From positions 5,022,001 through 5,086,000 of the forward strand of contig NZ_CP114771.1 of assembly GCF_027366395.1 (NCBI RefSeq): a stretch of DNA of 64,000 nt, read 5' to 3'. Every line of letters begins with the position of its first letter. Position 1 is the stretch's first letter. This DNA is from Endozoicomonas sp. GU-1. Its GTDB lineage: Bacteria; Pseudomonadota; Gammaproteobacteria; Pseudomonadales; Endozoicomonadaceae. The position numbers were made by a program, and so were the translations under genes. The notes under the pieces were generated by a model. That model did not search any database. It had not been told where the DNA came from and saw nothing but the letters and a program-made list of their open reading frames with translations. This document shows positions 1 to 8,713 of this stretch, piece by piece.

Positions 1-1090
1 AATGCTTTTGGTTTTTTACGGCAGCCACTGGATTTTGACCCAGTCAATAGTGATGCCGAATGGATAGTAACCGGTGTACCTTTTGATCTTGCCACCACCG
101 GCAGGAGCGGTAGTCGTTTTGGCCCTGAAGCCATACGTAAGGCATCGGTTAATCTCGCCTCTTAGGGTAGACATTAAGCGAAGCCCTTTATTGGTAAAGG
201 CTGTAGGGGTGTTTCTGACCTCCCGTATAAGAATTCAGAAACGAGCTCTCTGGGCTGTATGGGTATGTGCAATGAAGTAGAATCGCAATACTTGATTACA
301 TACCTGCTCTACAGCCCTTGTTTCACAACAACTTGGCCTTAATGTCTACCCTAAGAATCTCGCCTGGGAATCCCCGCGCTGGCCCTGGGGGTTCCGGTTA
401 ACTGACTACCTGTCTATAGCCGACTGTGGTGATCTGGTGTTTGAGCCAGGTAACGCCAGCGATCTGTGCGAGTCGCTGCAGTTACATGCTGAGGCAATAC
501 TGGCTGAAGGTAAAAAGATGCTTACCTTTGGCGGAGATCATTTCATCACCCTGCCACTGCTTCGCGCCCATGCCCGGCAATTTGGACCACTGTCGCTTAT
601 CCACTTTGATGCTCATACGGATGATTATGACCAGGGAGGACCATTTGACTATGGCACGATGTTTTATCATGCGGTACAGGAAGGGTTGATCAATCCTGAA
701 TCGTCTGTACAGATTGGTATACGCACCCATCACGATCAGGAGAATACGCCCTTTCAGGTATTTGATGCGGGCTACGTCAATGAGGTGCCAGTCACTGAGG
801 TTATTGACCGGGTTCATATGACAGTAGCGCATCGCCCTGCCTACCTGACGTTTGATATCGACTGTCTGGACCCCGCTTATGCACCGGGAACCGGTACGCC
901 GGTTTGTGGTGGTCTGACATCAGACCGTGCTTTGCAGCTGGTGCGTGGTTTGCAAGGGCTTGATATTGTCGGAATGGATGTGGTTGAGGTGGCTCCCGCT
1001 TATGACAGCGCCGACATTACCGCCCTGGCTGCAGCAACAGTGGCACTGGATATGCTCTATATCCAGGCTGCCAGTAAAATTGATCGGTGA
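1..1090 (+). pseudogene. speB: agmatinase (SpeB), split by a 197-bp MITE; 5' end outside window
   Basis: Agmatinase hydrolyses agmatine to putrescine and urea. Reading from base 1 in frame 1 gives NAFGFLR and [14 protein letters not shown], which match the N-terminal part of E. coli SpeB, up to NLA at base 159. The frame then runs into a stop inside an inserted element (160-356) and resumes at base 365 with [10 protein letters not shown]. The manganese-ligand motifs follow: [11 protein letters not shown] and the DIDCLDP segment, then the C-terminal MLYIQAA. Removing 160-364 (the element plus one copy of the 8-bp duplication) restores one uninterrupted frame of about 294 codons; the family length is about 306, so only the first few codons are off the edge. 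As read, no full-length enzyme can be made. An internal ATG at 437 could give a fragment but would lack the N-terminal third of the fold. Confidence 0.9.
160..356. mobile_element. 197-bp MITE inserted in speB
   Basis: The element has perfect 19-bp terminal inverted repeats at 160-178 (starting TCTTAGGGTAGACATT) and 338-356. It is flanked by an exact 8-bp direct repeat ATCTCGCC at 152-159 and 357-364. Inside lies a second, shorter inverted pair GGCTGTAG / CTACAGCC at 199-206 and 309-316. It is too small to encode a transposase, so it is a non-autonomous element presumably moved by a transposase elsewhere in the genome. The duplication cleanly cuts the speB reading frame, which shows that this is an insertion and not divergence. 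The IS family was not identified. Confidence 0.93.
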
Positions 1091-1093
1091 ATT

Positions 1094-1311
1094 TTAACCC
1101 GGATATTTCATAAACTGCCCCGAATCTCGCGTACGACCACATGGATGTGGGAGGTAGGACGACGCAGGATGCCAAAGCCGAGGGCTTTGTTGCTCTAAGG
1201 GGTTTTGTGAGGGTGCGCCGTACCGGGGAGTACGGTCGACTGAGCAAAACTCCCTCAGAGCGACAAAGGACAAGCGAGAACGGGAGCACGTTTATGAAAT
1301 ATCCGGGTTAA
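1094..1311. repeat. 218-bp palindromic element between speB and pfp
   Basis: Perfect 22-bp inverted repeats sit at 1094-1115 and 1290-1311 (outer end TTAACCCGGATATTTC). The interior is GC-rich and has an open frame on the minus strand that I do not consider a gene. It fills nearly the whole speB-pfp gap. No clear target duplication could be seen. It is probably another non-autonomous mobile or interspersed element, distinct in sequence from the one inside speB. Confidence 0.75.
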
Positions 1312-1333
1312 TCAATGAATGCTTAAGTTAACA

Positions 1334-2599
1334 TTACACGTCGAATGCTGTATCCAGCTGTTTCTCGACAAACACTTTTTTCAACCTGGCAAAACGAGGT
1401 AAGCCGTTCAGGTAAGCAGGGTACTCCTCGCCTTCAATCAATGGTTCAAGGTAGCCCCGACAGGTTTGGGTAATGTTGAAGCCATCTTCATTGATAAAGT
1501 CCAATGGCATGGTGCGTTCAAAGTTGGCGACTTTTTCCAGTGCTACCTCTTTGATCGCCCAACGATAGGGCATGTCAGACTCTCGAACGATGGCAGGCAT
1601 TACGGCATTGTGACCGGTTACGGCCAGTTCAACCGCTGCTTTACCCACAGCGTAGGCCTGCTCTACGTCAACACGTGAAGCGATATGGCGGGCAGAGCGC
1701 TGAAGGTAATCGGCGACAGCATAGTGGTATTTGTAACCCAGCTCCTGCTTGATCATATTACACAGGGCCGGAGCTACACCGCCAAGTTGCTGGTGGCCAA
1801 AGGAGTCAATTACGGTTGTGGACGCAGAGATAAAGCTGCCATCTTCGTATTTGGCTCCCTCTGAGGCAACGATCACGCAATAACCTTCGTTATTGACGGT
1901 TTCATGGACTTTTTTGAGAAACTTTTCTTTGTCCAGCGGCAACTCAGGGAACAGGATAATGTGCGGTGGATCACCATCCTGGCGGGCAGCAAGGCCGGTA
2001 GCGGCTGCCAGCCAGCCGGCATGTCGTCCCATGACTTCCATGACAAACACCTTGGTTGAGGTATCGCACATGGAAGCAATATCGTGGCTGGCCTCTTTGG
2101 TGGATACGGCAAGGTATTTGGCCGCCGAACCAAAGCCCGGGCAGTTATCGGTAACCGCCAGGTCGTTATCGATGGTTTTGGGGACTCCGATACAGGTGAT
2201 CGGGTATCCCATTTTTTCACTGAGCTGGGACACTTTCCAGGCAGTATCCATGGAGTCATTGCCACCGTTGTAGAAAAAGTAGCCAATGTTATGGGCCTGA
2301 AAGACTTGAATTAACCGACGATATTCCGCTTCACTCTCTTCAAATGACTTCAGCTTGTAACGACAGGAACCAAAGGCACCGCCGGGTGTCCTGAGTAATG
2401 CGCCGATGGTTTCATCGGACTCGTAGGAGGTGTCGATAAGCTCCTCACGCAAAGCGCCCAGTATGCCATTATGCCCTGCGTAGACTTTACCGATTTTATC
2501 CGGGTAACGACGAGCTGTTTCAATAACCGCGCAGGCGCTGGCATTGATAACAGCGGTAACACCGCCAGACTGTGCGTAAAAAGCGTGCTTCAATGTCAT
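1334..2599 (-). CDS. pfp: pyrophosphate-dependent 6-phosphofructokinase
   Basis: 421-residue phosphofructokinase of the PPi-using type, which interconverts fructose 6-phosphate and fructose 1,6-bisphosphate with pyrophosphate/phosphate. The phosphoryl-donor loop reads GGNDS (residues 112-116) where ATP enzymes have GGDGS. The catalytic loop reads PKTIDND (140-146); the Lys after Pro, in place of Gly, is the known signature of PPi specificity. The substrate motif MEVMGRHAGW is at 187-196. The length suits the roughly 400-420 residue PPi-PFK subgroup. The gene is divergent from mpl with about 250 bp between them. The donor assignment rests on motif knowledge and was not tested. Confidence 0.9.
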   Translation of the reverse strand: MTLKHAFYAQSGGVTAVINASACAVIETARRYPDKIGKVYAGHNGILGALREELIDTSYESDETIGALLRTPGGAFGSCRYKLKSFEESEAEYRRLIQVFQAHNIGYFFYNGGNDSMDTAWKVSQLSEKMGYPITCIGVPKTIDNDLAVTDNCPGFGSAAKYLAVSTKEASHDIASMCDTSTKVFVMEVMGRHAGWLAAATGLAARQDGDPPHIILFPELPLDKEKFLKKVHETVNNEGYCVIVASEGAKYEDGSFISASTTVIDSFGHQQLGGVAPALCNMIKQELGYKYHYAVADYLQRSARHIASRVDVEQAYAVGKAAVELAVTGHNAVMPAIVRESDMPYRWAIKEVALEKVANFERTMPLDFINEDGFNITQTCRGYLEPLIEGEEYPAYLNGLPRFARLKKVFVEKQLDTAFDV

Positions 2600-2852
2600 C
2601 GGTTAAATTCCGGGTGTTGCTGTGTGTTGTTTTGTGTTCTTGACTGGTTGCAGATGATACCCGATCAAGAGTTTATTGGTAGCGCTGTTATGTATCAACT
2701 TTATGGGCTGATGGTCTTTCAATGTCAACGTCCTTTTGCGCACAAGGCAAAAACAATGTCAAAATTCTGGTATCAGGGACTTTAGGGTCTGTTTAGTGCT
2801 GCCAGCTGATTGTCAACAGAACCTGAGAGCATTTTTTTTGGAGAGATCGGGA

Positions 2853-4226
2853 ATGCACATACATATTCTGGGTATTTGTGGAACTTTTATGGGCAGTCTG
2901 GCCATGCTGGCCAGAGAGCTTGGGTTTGACGTGTCAGGCTCTGATGAGAACGTTTATCCCCCGATGAGTACACAACTGGAAGAACAGGGTATTTCATTAT
3001 TTCAGGGATATGGTGCTGAAGCGCTCAACCCGTCACCGGATCTTGTGGTGGTTGGCAATGCCATGAAACGGGGGATTCCGGCTGTAGAGTACGTGTTGGA
3101 GAAGGGGCTTCCCTACGTTTCAGGACCCGAATTTTTTGCCAGGTACATAGCCCCTGACCGCTGGGTATTGGCGGCTGCCGGTACCCACGGTAAAACCAGC
3201 ACCAGCAGTATGCTGGCCTGGATCCTGGAGTATGCCGGTATGTCTCCGGGCTTTCTGATCGGGGGCATACCGAAAGATTTCGGGATTTCCGCAAGACTTG
3301 GCAGTACCCCCTTTTTTGTGATCGAAGCGGATGAGTACGACACCGCTTTCTTTGATAAGCGCTCAAAATTTATTCACTACCAGCCACGCACTCTGATTGT
3401 CAATAATCTTGAGTTTGACCATGCGGATATTTTTGATGATCTTGCGGCTATCCAGCGGCAGTTCCACCATCTGGTCAGGACCATTCCGGGTACGGGTCGA
3501 ATTATTTATCCTGCCGGTACTCCCGAGATAGAAGCCGTTATGGCTATGGGCTGCTGGTCTGAACAGGAAGAGTTGGGTGGCAGTCACAGCCCTTGGCAAG
3601 TTGCACCGGTCAGTAGCGATGGCAGCCACTTTAAGGTTTTCTATAAAGGCACTGAGGTCGGAACCGTGAACTGGCAGCAGGAAGGTGATCATAATGTTGC
3701 CAATGCCCTGGCCGCCATTGCTGCAGCTCACCATGTCGGAGTCTTGCCAGATACAGCCTGTGAGGCGCTTTCTGTCTTTCAGGGGGTAAAGCGGCGGATG
3801 GAAATGGTTGACGAGGTTGAGGGAATACGGATTTATGATGATTTTGCCCATCACCCAACGGCGATTGCTACCACTCTGGCCGGGCAGAGGGCCAAACTGG
3901 GGGAAAATGCAAATATTCGTGTGATTATTGAACCCCGGTCAAACACCATGAAAATGGGCGTGCACCAGGAGACATTGATCGCGTCTACCGCAGAGGCTTC
4001 CGAAGTTATCTGGTTTAAGCCACAGGGGCTTGACTGGCCACTGGCCGAGTTAGTGCAGGATAGCGCGATAAAGTCATCGGTTATGGATTCCACAGAAGCC
4101 ATTGTGCGTTATCTGGTTGATACCGCCTCGGCTGGTGACCATTTGCTGGTGATGAGTAATGGTGGGTTTGAAGGGATTCATGGCCGTATAGCCAGTGGGT
4201 TGAAAGCAAAACTCAAGAAAAATTAA
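2853..4226 (+). CDS. mpl: UDP-MurNAc:L-Ala-gamma-D-Glu-meso-Dap ligase (murein peptide ligase)
   Basis: Cytoplasmic Mur-ligase family enzyme that reattaches recycled murein tripeptide to UDP-MurNAc. The ATG at 2853 gives MHIHILGICGTFMGSLA, the typical Mpl N-terminal nucleotide-binding loop. The product is 457 residues, the same length as E. coli Mpl. The P-loop GTHGKTSTSSM is visible, followed by the central EADEYDTAFFDKRSKF and DDFAHHPTAI motifs of the ligase. An upstream in-frame extension exists but lacks family similarity. The stop is followed 9 bp later by the ubiX ATG, so the two genes are probably cotranscribed, an order also found in Pseudomonas. Confidence 0.95.
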   Translation: MHIHILGICGTFMGSLAMLARELGFDVSGSDENVYPPMSTQLEEQGISLFQGYGAEALNPSPDLVVVGNAMKRGIPAVEYVLEKGLPYVSGPEFFARYIAPDRWVLAAAGTHGKTSTSSMLAWILEYAGMSPGFLIGGIPKDFGISARLGSTPFFVIEADEYDTAFFDKRSKFIHYQPRTLIVNNLEFDHADIFDDLAAIQRQFHHLVRTIPGTGRIIYPAGTPEIEAVMAMGCWSEQEELGGSHSPWQVAPVSSDGSHFKVFYKGTEVGTVNWQQEGDHNVANALAAIAAAHHVGVLPDTACEALSVFQGVKRRMEMVDEVEGIRIYDDFAHHPTAIATTLAGQRAKLGENANIRVIIEPRSNTMKMGVHQETLIASTAEASEVIWFKPQGLDWPLAELVQDSAIKSSVMDSTEAIVRYLVDTASAGDHLLVMSNGGFEGIHGRIASGLKAKLKKN

Positions 4227-4235
4227 GGTTAAGTG

Positions 4236-4859
4236 ATGAGTCGGTCAAATCCTGAAAGAGTGACATTAGCCATCACGGGGGCTTCCGGAGCCCAGTACGG
4301 GCTTCGGCTACTGGAAAGCCTCGTTGCGGCAGAGCGGCAGGTGTTTGTTCTGGTTTCCAGGGCGGCCAAAGTGGTTCTGGCCACAGAAATGGACCTTGAG
4401 ATCGGTGATACGCCGGACGCTATTGAGCAATTTTTTACCCACCGATACCGTGCTGCTCCCAGACAGATTCGTGTGTTTGGTGAGGATGACTGGATGTCGC
4501 CTGTTGCTTCAGGCAGTGGTGCTCCCAGCTCAATGGTGATTTGCCCCTGCAGTACCGGAACCTTGTCGGCCATTGCCTGTGGTTTAAGTAATAATCTGAC
4601 ACAGCGGGCAGCAACAGTGGTATTAAAGGAGCGACGTAAGCTGATCATCGTGCCCCGGGAGGCCCCCTATTCTGAAATACATCTGGAAAATATGTTGAAA
4701 TTGAGCCGGATGGGGAGTGTTATTCTTCCTGCGTCTCCGGGCTTTTACCATCGGCCGGAAACCGTGGATGACATGGTCGATTTTATTGTTGCCCGGATAT
4801 TGGATCAGCTGGGAATTTCCCAGAAGTTAATGCCGTCCTGGGGGGATCATTGTCTTTGA
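4236..4859 (+). CDS. ubiX: flavin prenyltransferase UbiX
   Basis: Makes the prenylated FMN cofactor required by the UbiD decarboxylase in ubiquinone synthesis. The N-terminal ITGASGAQYGLRLLE loop binds flavin. Also visible are the CPCSTGTLSAIA segment, VVLKERRKLI, the PREAP motif and the C-terminal FYHRPETVDD signature. ATG 4236 was preferred over GTG 4233 because AAGG at 4225-4228 is spaced correctly for it; the difference is one residue. The gene follows mpl by a few bases. Its last 33 bp overlap the end of a convergent minus-strand gene. Confidence 0.95.
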   Translation: MSRSNPERVTLAITGASGAQYGLRLLESLVAAERQVFVLVSRAAKVVLATEMDLEIGDTPDAIEQFFTHRYRAAPRQIRVFGEDDWMSPVASGSGAPSSMVICPCSTGTLSAIACGLSNNLTQRAATVVLKERRKLIIVPREAPYSEIHLENMLKLSRMGSVILPASPGFYHRPETVDDMVDFIVARILDQLGISQKLMPSWGDHCL

Positions 4860-5813
4860 AGGGGCTGGTTGTTCTGCCCCCGGAATAAAAGGCTTCAGGT
4901 TGTAAAGCCATAACGCCAGGGCATCCAGGTAGATGGGCAGATTGGTTGCCGGGTCTGCCGGACCTGCCGCCAGATCAATGTCAAAACCCGGCAACTCCTG
5001 TCTTACGACTTCTTTCTGGTAAATCCCATGGGGCTGTTCTGAGATAACCAGGGCAGTTCCCGGTAGTGGGCCTGATTTTACCCAGTGCTTGAGTGTGTCG
5101 CGGGTATTGGGCCTGTGCCAGAATCCGCTCCTCCAGTTTCTTGGCGTATCAATAAACTCAACCGGCAGGGCTTTCATTGCCTCTGGCATGGGCACCAGTT
5201 GATGCAGCATGATTGCCGCCTCTGTTTCGGTAAAAGGAAGTGGGTCCGGGGTCTTCTGGTCAGACTTTTTGGTGAGAATGTCCAGGTAGTCAGCCCCCGG
5301 GGTGAGAGGGCGTTGGCCCACCAGAAAAATCAAACGCTTGAATCGGACACCCTGACGCCACCACTCAGTTAACAAGTCCAGCCTGCGTTTCATGCCAGGG
5401 GCAGTGGCTCCCAATAGCAATGCATAATCATATTGCCTGGTTAATGGCCCGATGGGGGATATGAGTCCAAGCTTTTCAAGCAGATCAAGGACTTTGTCCC
5501 TTTTGTCTGTTGATATATCCAGCCCTGGTAATTCCCACCGTTCCTGTCCCGGTTTTCTGCGCCAGACCTGGGTGGTATCGATCATGGATTCCAGGGTAGG
5601 GGCATGGGAAATGCACAGCTCTGTTAACAATTCATCCAGTGTTAACGTGAGCATTTTATAGTGTTGACCAGGATCGACGGTATCCGCCTGGGAAAGCATG
5701 GAAAGATACATGAGTGTCCCTACCAGAAACCGCTGGTAATTGAATCGGTAATGGAATCGACTCTTCCAGCCGGGCATTGTTTTTGTCCCTGAAGATGGCG
5801 CAGGGACAAGCAT
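4827..5813 (-). CDS. hypothetical exported protein with weak DUF218-like features
   Basis: 328 residues. I do not recognise a named family. The N-terminus has a basic stretch and a hydrophobic segment (FLVGTLMYLSMLSQA), consistent with a signal peptide; an internal Met at residue 13 may be the true start. The core has YDYALLLGATAPGM, a RLIFLVGQRPL strand, TETEAAIM, RPNTRDTL and PGTALVISEQP. This succession resembles the order of motifs in DUF218/YdcF-ElyC proteins (glycine loop, acidic EA, N-T, final hydrophobic strand), but individual matches are weak. It overlaps the 3' end of ubiX by 33 bp in convergent orientation. Function unknown. Confidence 0.7.
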   Translation of the reverse strand: MLVPAPSSGTKTMPGWKSRFHYRFNYQRFLVGTLMYLSMLSQADTVDPGQHYKMLTLTLDELLTELCISHAPTLESMIDTTQVWRRKPGQERWELPGLDISTDKRDKVLDLLEKLGLISPIGPLTRQYDYALLLGATAPGMKRRLDLLTEWWRQGVRFKRLIFLVGQRPLTPGADYLDILTKKSDQKTPDPLPFTETEAAIMLHQLVPMPEAMKALPVEFIDTPRNWRSGFWHRPNTRDTLKHWVKSGPLPGTALVISEQPHGIYQKEVVRQELPGFDIDLAAGPADPATNLPIYLDALALWLYNLKPFIPGAEQPAPSKTMIPPGRH

Positions 5814-5835
5814 AGCTGGTCCTCTTAACAGGTTA

Positions 5836-6144
5836 TTAATGCTGAGTTGACGCAGAAGTAGCGGTCTGGGCCTGTTGCTGGAGAATAAGCTGGCTCAGCT
5901 CAGGCTGTTCCCAGTTCTCCGGGTAGTGTTTGGCCATTGCTTCCATCATGACGGTATATTCATCAGCCGGTTTTTTCAGCAGATAAGTCAGGAAGGTAAA
6001 GATTCGATCAGACATTTCTTTATTGATCTGATTCAATTGTTGATCGTTTATTTGTCCCTTTTTCTGACACTCTTCGATGGTGGATTGACGAATGCAGTTG
6101 GCGGATATGATCAGCGCCAGTTTCTCGATGTTTTGATCTTCCAT
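5836..6144 (-). CDS. hypothetical protein, 102 aa
   Basis: Small, soluble, Gln- and Glu-rich, mostly helical by inspection, with no signal peptide or membrane segment and a Thr/Ser/Gln-rich tail. ATG 6144 is preferred over ATG 6156 because GGAG lies six bases before it. It sits 22 bp upstream of the exported-protein gene on the same strand, so the two may be cotranscribed. No family recognised. Confidence 0.55.
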   Translation of the reverse strand: MEDQNIEKLALIISANCIRQSTIEECQKKGQINDQQLNQINKEMSDRIFTFLTYLLKKPADEYTVMMEAMAKHYPENWEQPELSQLILQQQAQTATSASTQH

Positions 6145-6251
6145 GATGGGCTCCATGCCTGTAGAGATAAAATACGTTTACCTATATAAAACTAGTTGCT
6201 GTGGGAGGGGTTTCAAGCCTGATAAATAAAAAGGGGAAGAGATTTCCCCAA

Positions 6252-6698
6252 TCAAGGTTGAGACGACTTAAGATTGGTTAAATCGGGTTTATCCCGATCA
6301 GTATTATACTCAACGCCCAGTTGCCAGCCTGTAGCAATCAGCAATCCGCCAACAGTCCCCCAAAGCGGCCCGACAGGGGTTAAGACACCTATAACGAACC
6401 CTGCCACACTGCCAATTCCGGTTTTGGTAAAAAAGGGCGGTAACATTTCACCCAAGTGTCTGGACACATAATTGACAAGCTTTACCGCCCGACTGTGGAG
6501 ACCTTTGAAAAAGCTTGAGATATTACTCCATGCGGAATGCTCTTCACTGGAGCTGGCGGACATGCGGGTTTTGGTAAAAATGCTGACGATTTTTCTGCCA
6601 AAGCTGTTGCCACCTTCATCACTGTGGCTCAGTGAGGCATCAGTAGAAGGGGGTGATGCGTTGGGGGAAATGCCAGCAGGGGGGTATAATACGGTCAT
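6252..6698 (-). CDS. hypothetical protein with C-terminal glycine-zipper hydrophobic hairpin
   Basis: About 148 residues from the ATG at 6698; a longer frame reaches 6824 but its extra 42 residues look non-coding. The first 45 residues are Ser/Pro/Asn-rich and probably disordered. An amphipathic middle follows, and then two hydrophobic stretches full of GxxxG spacings (GIGSVAGFVIGVL and WGTVGGLLIATGW). This layout resembles membrane-inserting effector or translocator proteins, but that is only a shape argument. No strong ribosome site was seen. Function unknown. Confidence 0.5.
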   Translation of the reverse strand: MTVLYPPAGISPNASPPSTDASLSHSDEGGNSFGRKIVSIFTKTRMSASSSEEHSAWSNISSFFKGLHSRAVKLVNYVSRHLGEMLPPFFTKTGIGSVAGFVIGVLTPVGPLWGTVGGLLIATGWQLGVEYNTDRDKPDLTNLKSSQP

Positions 6699-6868
6699 TT
6701 CAAGCACACTTAATATGTCGGTTTGATAGTTAGACCAACAAAAGCAATTAAGGTTCCCACCTTTACTTGAAAATTTAATAGATCCTGGCGTGATGGGGAG
6801 AAAAACAGATCTTAAAGGGGGCATCCGGGTTTTGTTAATTTACCGGGACATCCCAATTTGGAAGAAAC

Positions 6869-7222
6869 TTATAAGCATCCGGTTATTGAGTACCACTCGC
6901 TGATACTCTCGACTTCTTCTTCAGATATCAGCCTGGCAATATTACTCATTGGCTGGTGAGTGGTTCTGGCACCGTTTCGGTAGTATTGCAGTTGTTTAAC
7001 CATGTATTCTTTTTTCTGACAGGCCAGATTAGGGTTTAGTGGCGTTGTACCAATACCGGTTGGGCCATGGCACCCCGCGCAGAGCTGCATCGCTTTTGCC
7101 TGTGCTGCTTCAAGGTGTTGGGGGGGCGGCTGAATTTGAGTAGCAGACTGCTGGTCAGTGCACCCAGCCAGAAGAAAAACGGCGACTGGTACTATTTTTT
7201 TGATTTTTAAGACTATTTTCAT
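6869..7222 (-). CDS. c-type cytochrome lipoprotein
   Basis: 117 residues from ATG 7222, chosen because it gives a textbook lipoprotein signal (KKIVPVAVFLLAGC), so the mature protein should be lipid-anchored at Cys. One haem-binding CAGCH motif follows, then GIGTTPLNPN. A later Met in the HQPMSNIA segment can be the sixth iron ligand, as in class I cytochromes c (c5/c553 type). It probably transfers electrons in the periplasm; the partner is not indicated by neighbours. Confidence 0.8.
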   Translation of the reverse strand: MKIVLKIKKIVPVAVFLLAGCTDQQSATQIQPPPQHLEAAQAKAMQLCAGCHGPTGIGTTPLNPNLACQKKEYMVKQLQYYRNGARTTHQPMSNIARLISEEEVESISEWYSITGCL

Positions 7223-7300
7223 CAAACCATCGACTTCACTTAAATTGATAGAGCGGTTAATAAGCCACTTTACGTGTGCCACTACATGTTAGAGCCTATC

Positions 7301-7332
7301 GACGTTTCGTTGCAGGCACGCAGCGAAACGTC
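7301..7332 (-). terminator. hairpin after polysaccharide deacetylase gene
   Basis: Inverted repeat GACGTTTCGTTGC / GCAGCGAAACGTC with a 6-base loop and one G-T type mismatch, 22 bp past the stop of the minus-strand deacetylase gene. There is no T-run, so a terminator role is tentative. Confidence 0.4.
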
Positions 7333-7353
7333 AATCCTGGTCATTCAACCTTG

Positions 7354-8454
7354 TCAATCCAGCGCTTTACCTTCATCTGTCAATCTGAGCCATGCATGGG
7401 AGTACCAGTAGTAGTGTCGGCCACTGTTGGATGGTGCAGTACAGTTGTAGCGAGTTCGGCCTACTGGTAATGGTTTATTGGCTTGAGTCCTGAACAGAGT
7501 CATCTCTTTATTTAACCAGGTGACCTTCAGCTCACCCTGGCCGGAGGCGTAACACTTAAGCTGTTTTTTCTGGTAATCCCCTTCAGTCAGGGCCAGCTCC
7601 AGTTCGGGCTTAAGGTTATCCTGAATGATCAGTGATGAGTCGGGGGTCTGGCTGGTCACTGGCAGAGCCCTGCTGTTGACTTTAATGGCAAAGTCATTCA
7701 ACCCATAAATGCCCGCCATGGGGAAACGGGGCAGGCGAGTGAAGTCAGAATATTCACCAGCGGCTCCGGACTGCTGACCAAATCCTGTATAACCCATTTC
7801 ATCCAGTGTCACTCTGAGTTCCGGGGTGGTTTCGCCAAAAGTCCAGGCAAACATCTTAACACTTTGACCGGTTTGTTCCCGGATTCTGGCTTCTGTCATA
7901 TCCAGGTCCTGTCGGAACCGGGAAAGCCACTGTGCCCTGGTTTCTCCGGGCAGTCTTTCTACACTGTGGGCGTGGTTCATGGTGTGGTTTGCCAGGGTAG
8001 CACCTGCTTCCGTCATTTCCCGCAGTTGCGCCCAGCTGAGAAACTTCTGATAGTTTTTATCCACCGGTGCGGGTGTGACAAAAATGGTAAATGGCAACCC
8101 CTGTTCCCTGAGTATTGGAAATGCCTCGGTGTAAATGCTCAGATAGGCATCGTCAAAAGTGATGGCGACTGTTTTTTCCGGTAATGCCTTTTTATTGCGA
8201 AGTGCCTCAACCACATCAACCAGTGGCATCACATTGAATTTATTCTCCGCAAGATAGTTGATATGTTTCCTGAATGTCTCGGGGGTGACGCTGGTGATTT
8301 TCGGGGTTTCATTACTGACATGGTGATATTGCAATATGACTGCAGAACCGGATCCCTGACTCAAGGCCGGGATTATCGAGAGCAGTGTAAAAATGCAGGG
8401 CAGGTATTGCCTCAATTTACCCACAACGGGCTTCAACAGAAATGACAAGCTCAC
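7354..8454 (-). CDS. polysaccharide deacetylase family protein
   Basis: 366 residues with a signal-like hydrophobic N-terminus (residues 17-36). The NodB-homology domain shows HH in VILQYHHVS, motif 1 TFDDA (99-103) with the catalytic and metal Asp, and motif 2 HTMNH (157-161) with the two metal His residues. This fold removes acetyl groups from N-acetylglucosamine polymers in the periplasm or cell wall. The layout is like the N-terminal domain of PgaB, but the C-terminal 120 residues are not the PgaB hydrolase domain and I cannot assign them. Polymer substrate unknown. Confidence 0.85.
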   Translation of the reverse strand: MSLSFLLKPVVGKLRQYLPCIFTLLSIIPALSQGSGSAVILQYHHVSNETPKITSVTPETFRKHINYLAENKFNVMPLVDVVEALRNKKALPEKTVAITFDDAYLSIYTEAFPILREQGLPFTIFVTPAPVDKNYQKFLSWAQLREMTEAGATLANHTMNHAHSVERLPGETRAQWLSRFRQDLDMTEARIREQTGQSVKMFAWTFGETTPELRVTLDEMGYTGFGQQSGAAGEYSDFTRLPRFPMAGIYGLNDFAIKVNSRALPVTSQTPDSSLIIQDNLKPELELALTEGDYQKKQLKCYASGQGELKVTWLNKEMTLFRTQANKPLPVGRTRYNCTAPSNSGRHYYWYSHAWLRLTDEGKALD

Positions 8455-8614
8455 AGTATTCCCTTAATACGGTTTCCCCCAGCGGGATTCGGGGCAGTTG
8501 ATGAAATATCCGGGCTGGGATTTTAACCTTCAACAAGGGGGATTTACTATCGTACTAATGACCACTTTTGGCTACTCAGGTATCCAGAGCCTGGTTCCAT
8601 GTCCTACATCCGGA

Positions 8615-8658
8615 CAAAAAAAACCACCGATCAGCAAAGGCAGGGGCTGATTGGTGGT
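8615..8658 (-). terminator. Rho-independent terminator of tesB
   Basis: 13-bp stem ACCACCGATCAGC / GCTGATTGGTGGT (8623-8635 and 8646-8658), with one internal mismatch, followed on the minus strand by a run of eight T. It lies 56 bp after the tesB stop. Confidence 0.85.
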
Positions 8659-8713
8659 CTAGGTTTCAATAGCGAACAATTAGAAGTTTATGAGCGGTCA
8701 GCTCATTCTTCCT

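Noticed and set aside
437-1090. Shorter 217-residue agmatinase as an independent gene
   Set aside because: The upstream 53 codons match SpeB and are cut precisely by the MITE; the fragment is the remainder of a disrupted gene.
1017-1289. 90-residue minus-strand open frame between speB and pfp
   Set aside because: It lies mostly inside the 218-bp palindromic element and has no ribosome site or family features; treated as repeat sequence.
8501-8514. ATGAAATATCCGGG, identical to the inner part of the element end at 1290-1311
   Set aside because: Only 14 bp match and there is no partner arm nearby; may be a decayed end but too short to call.
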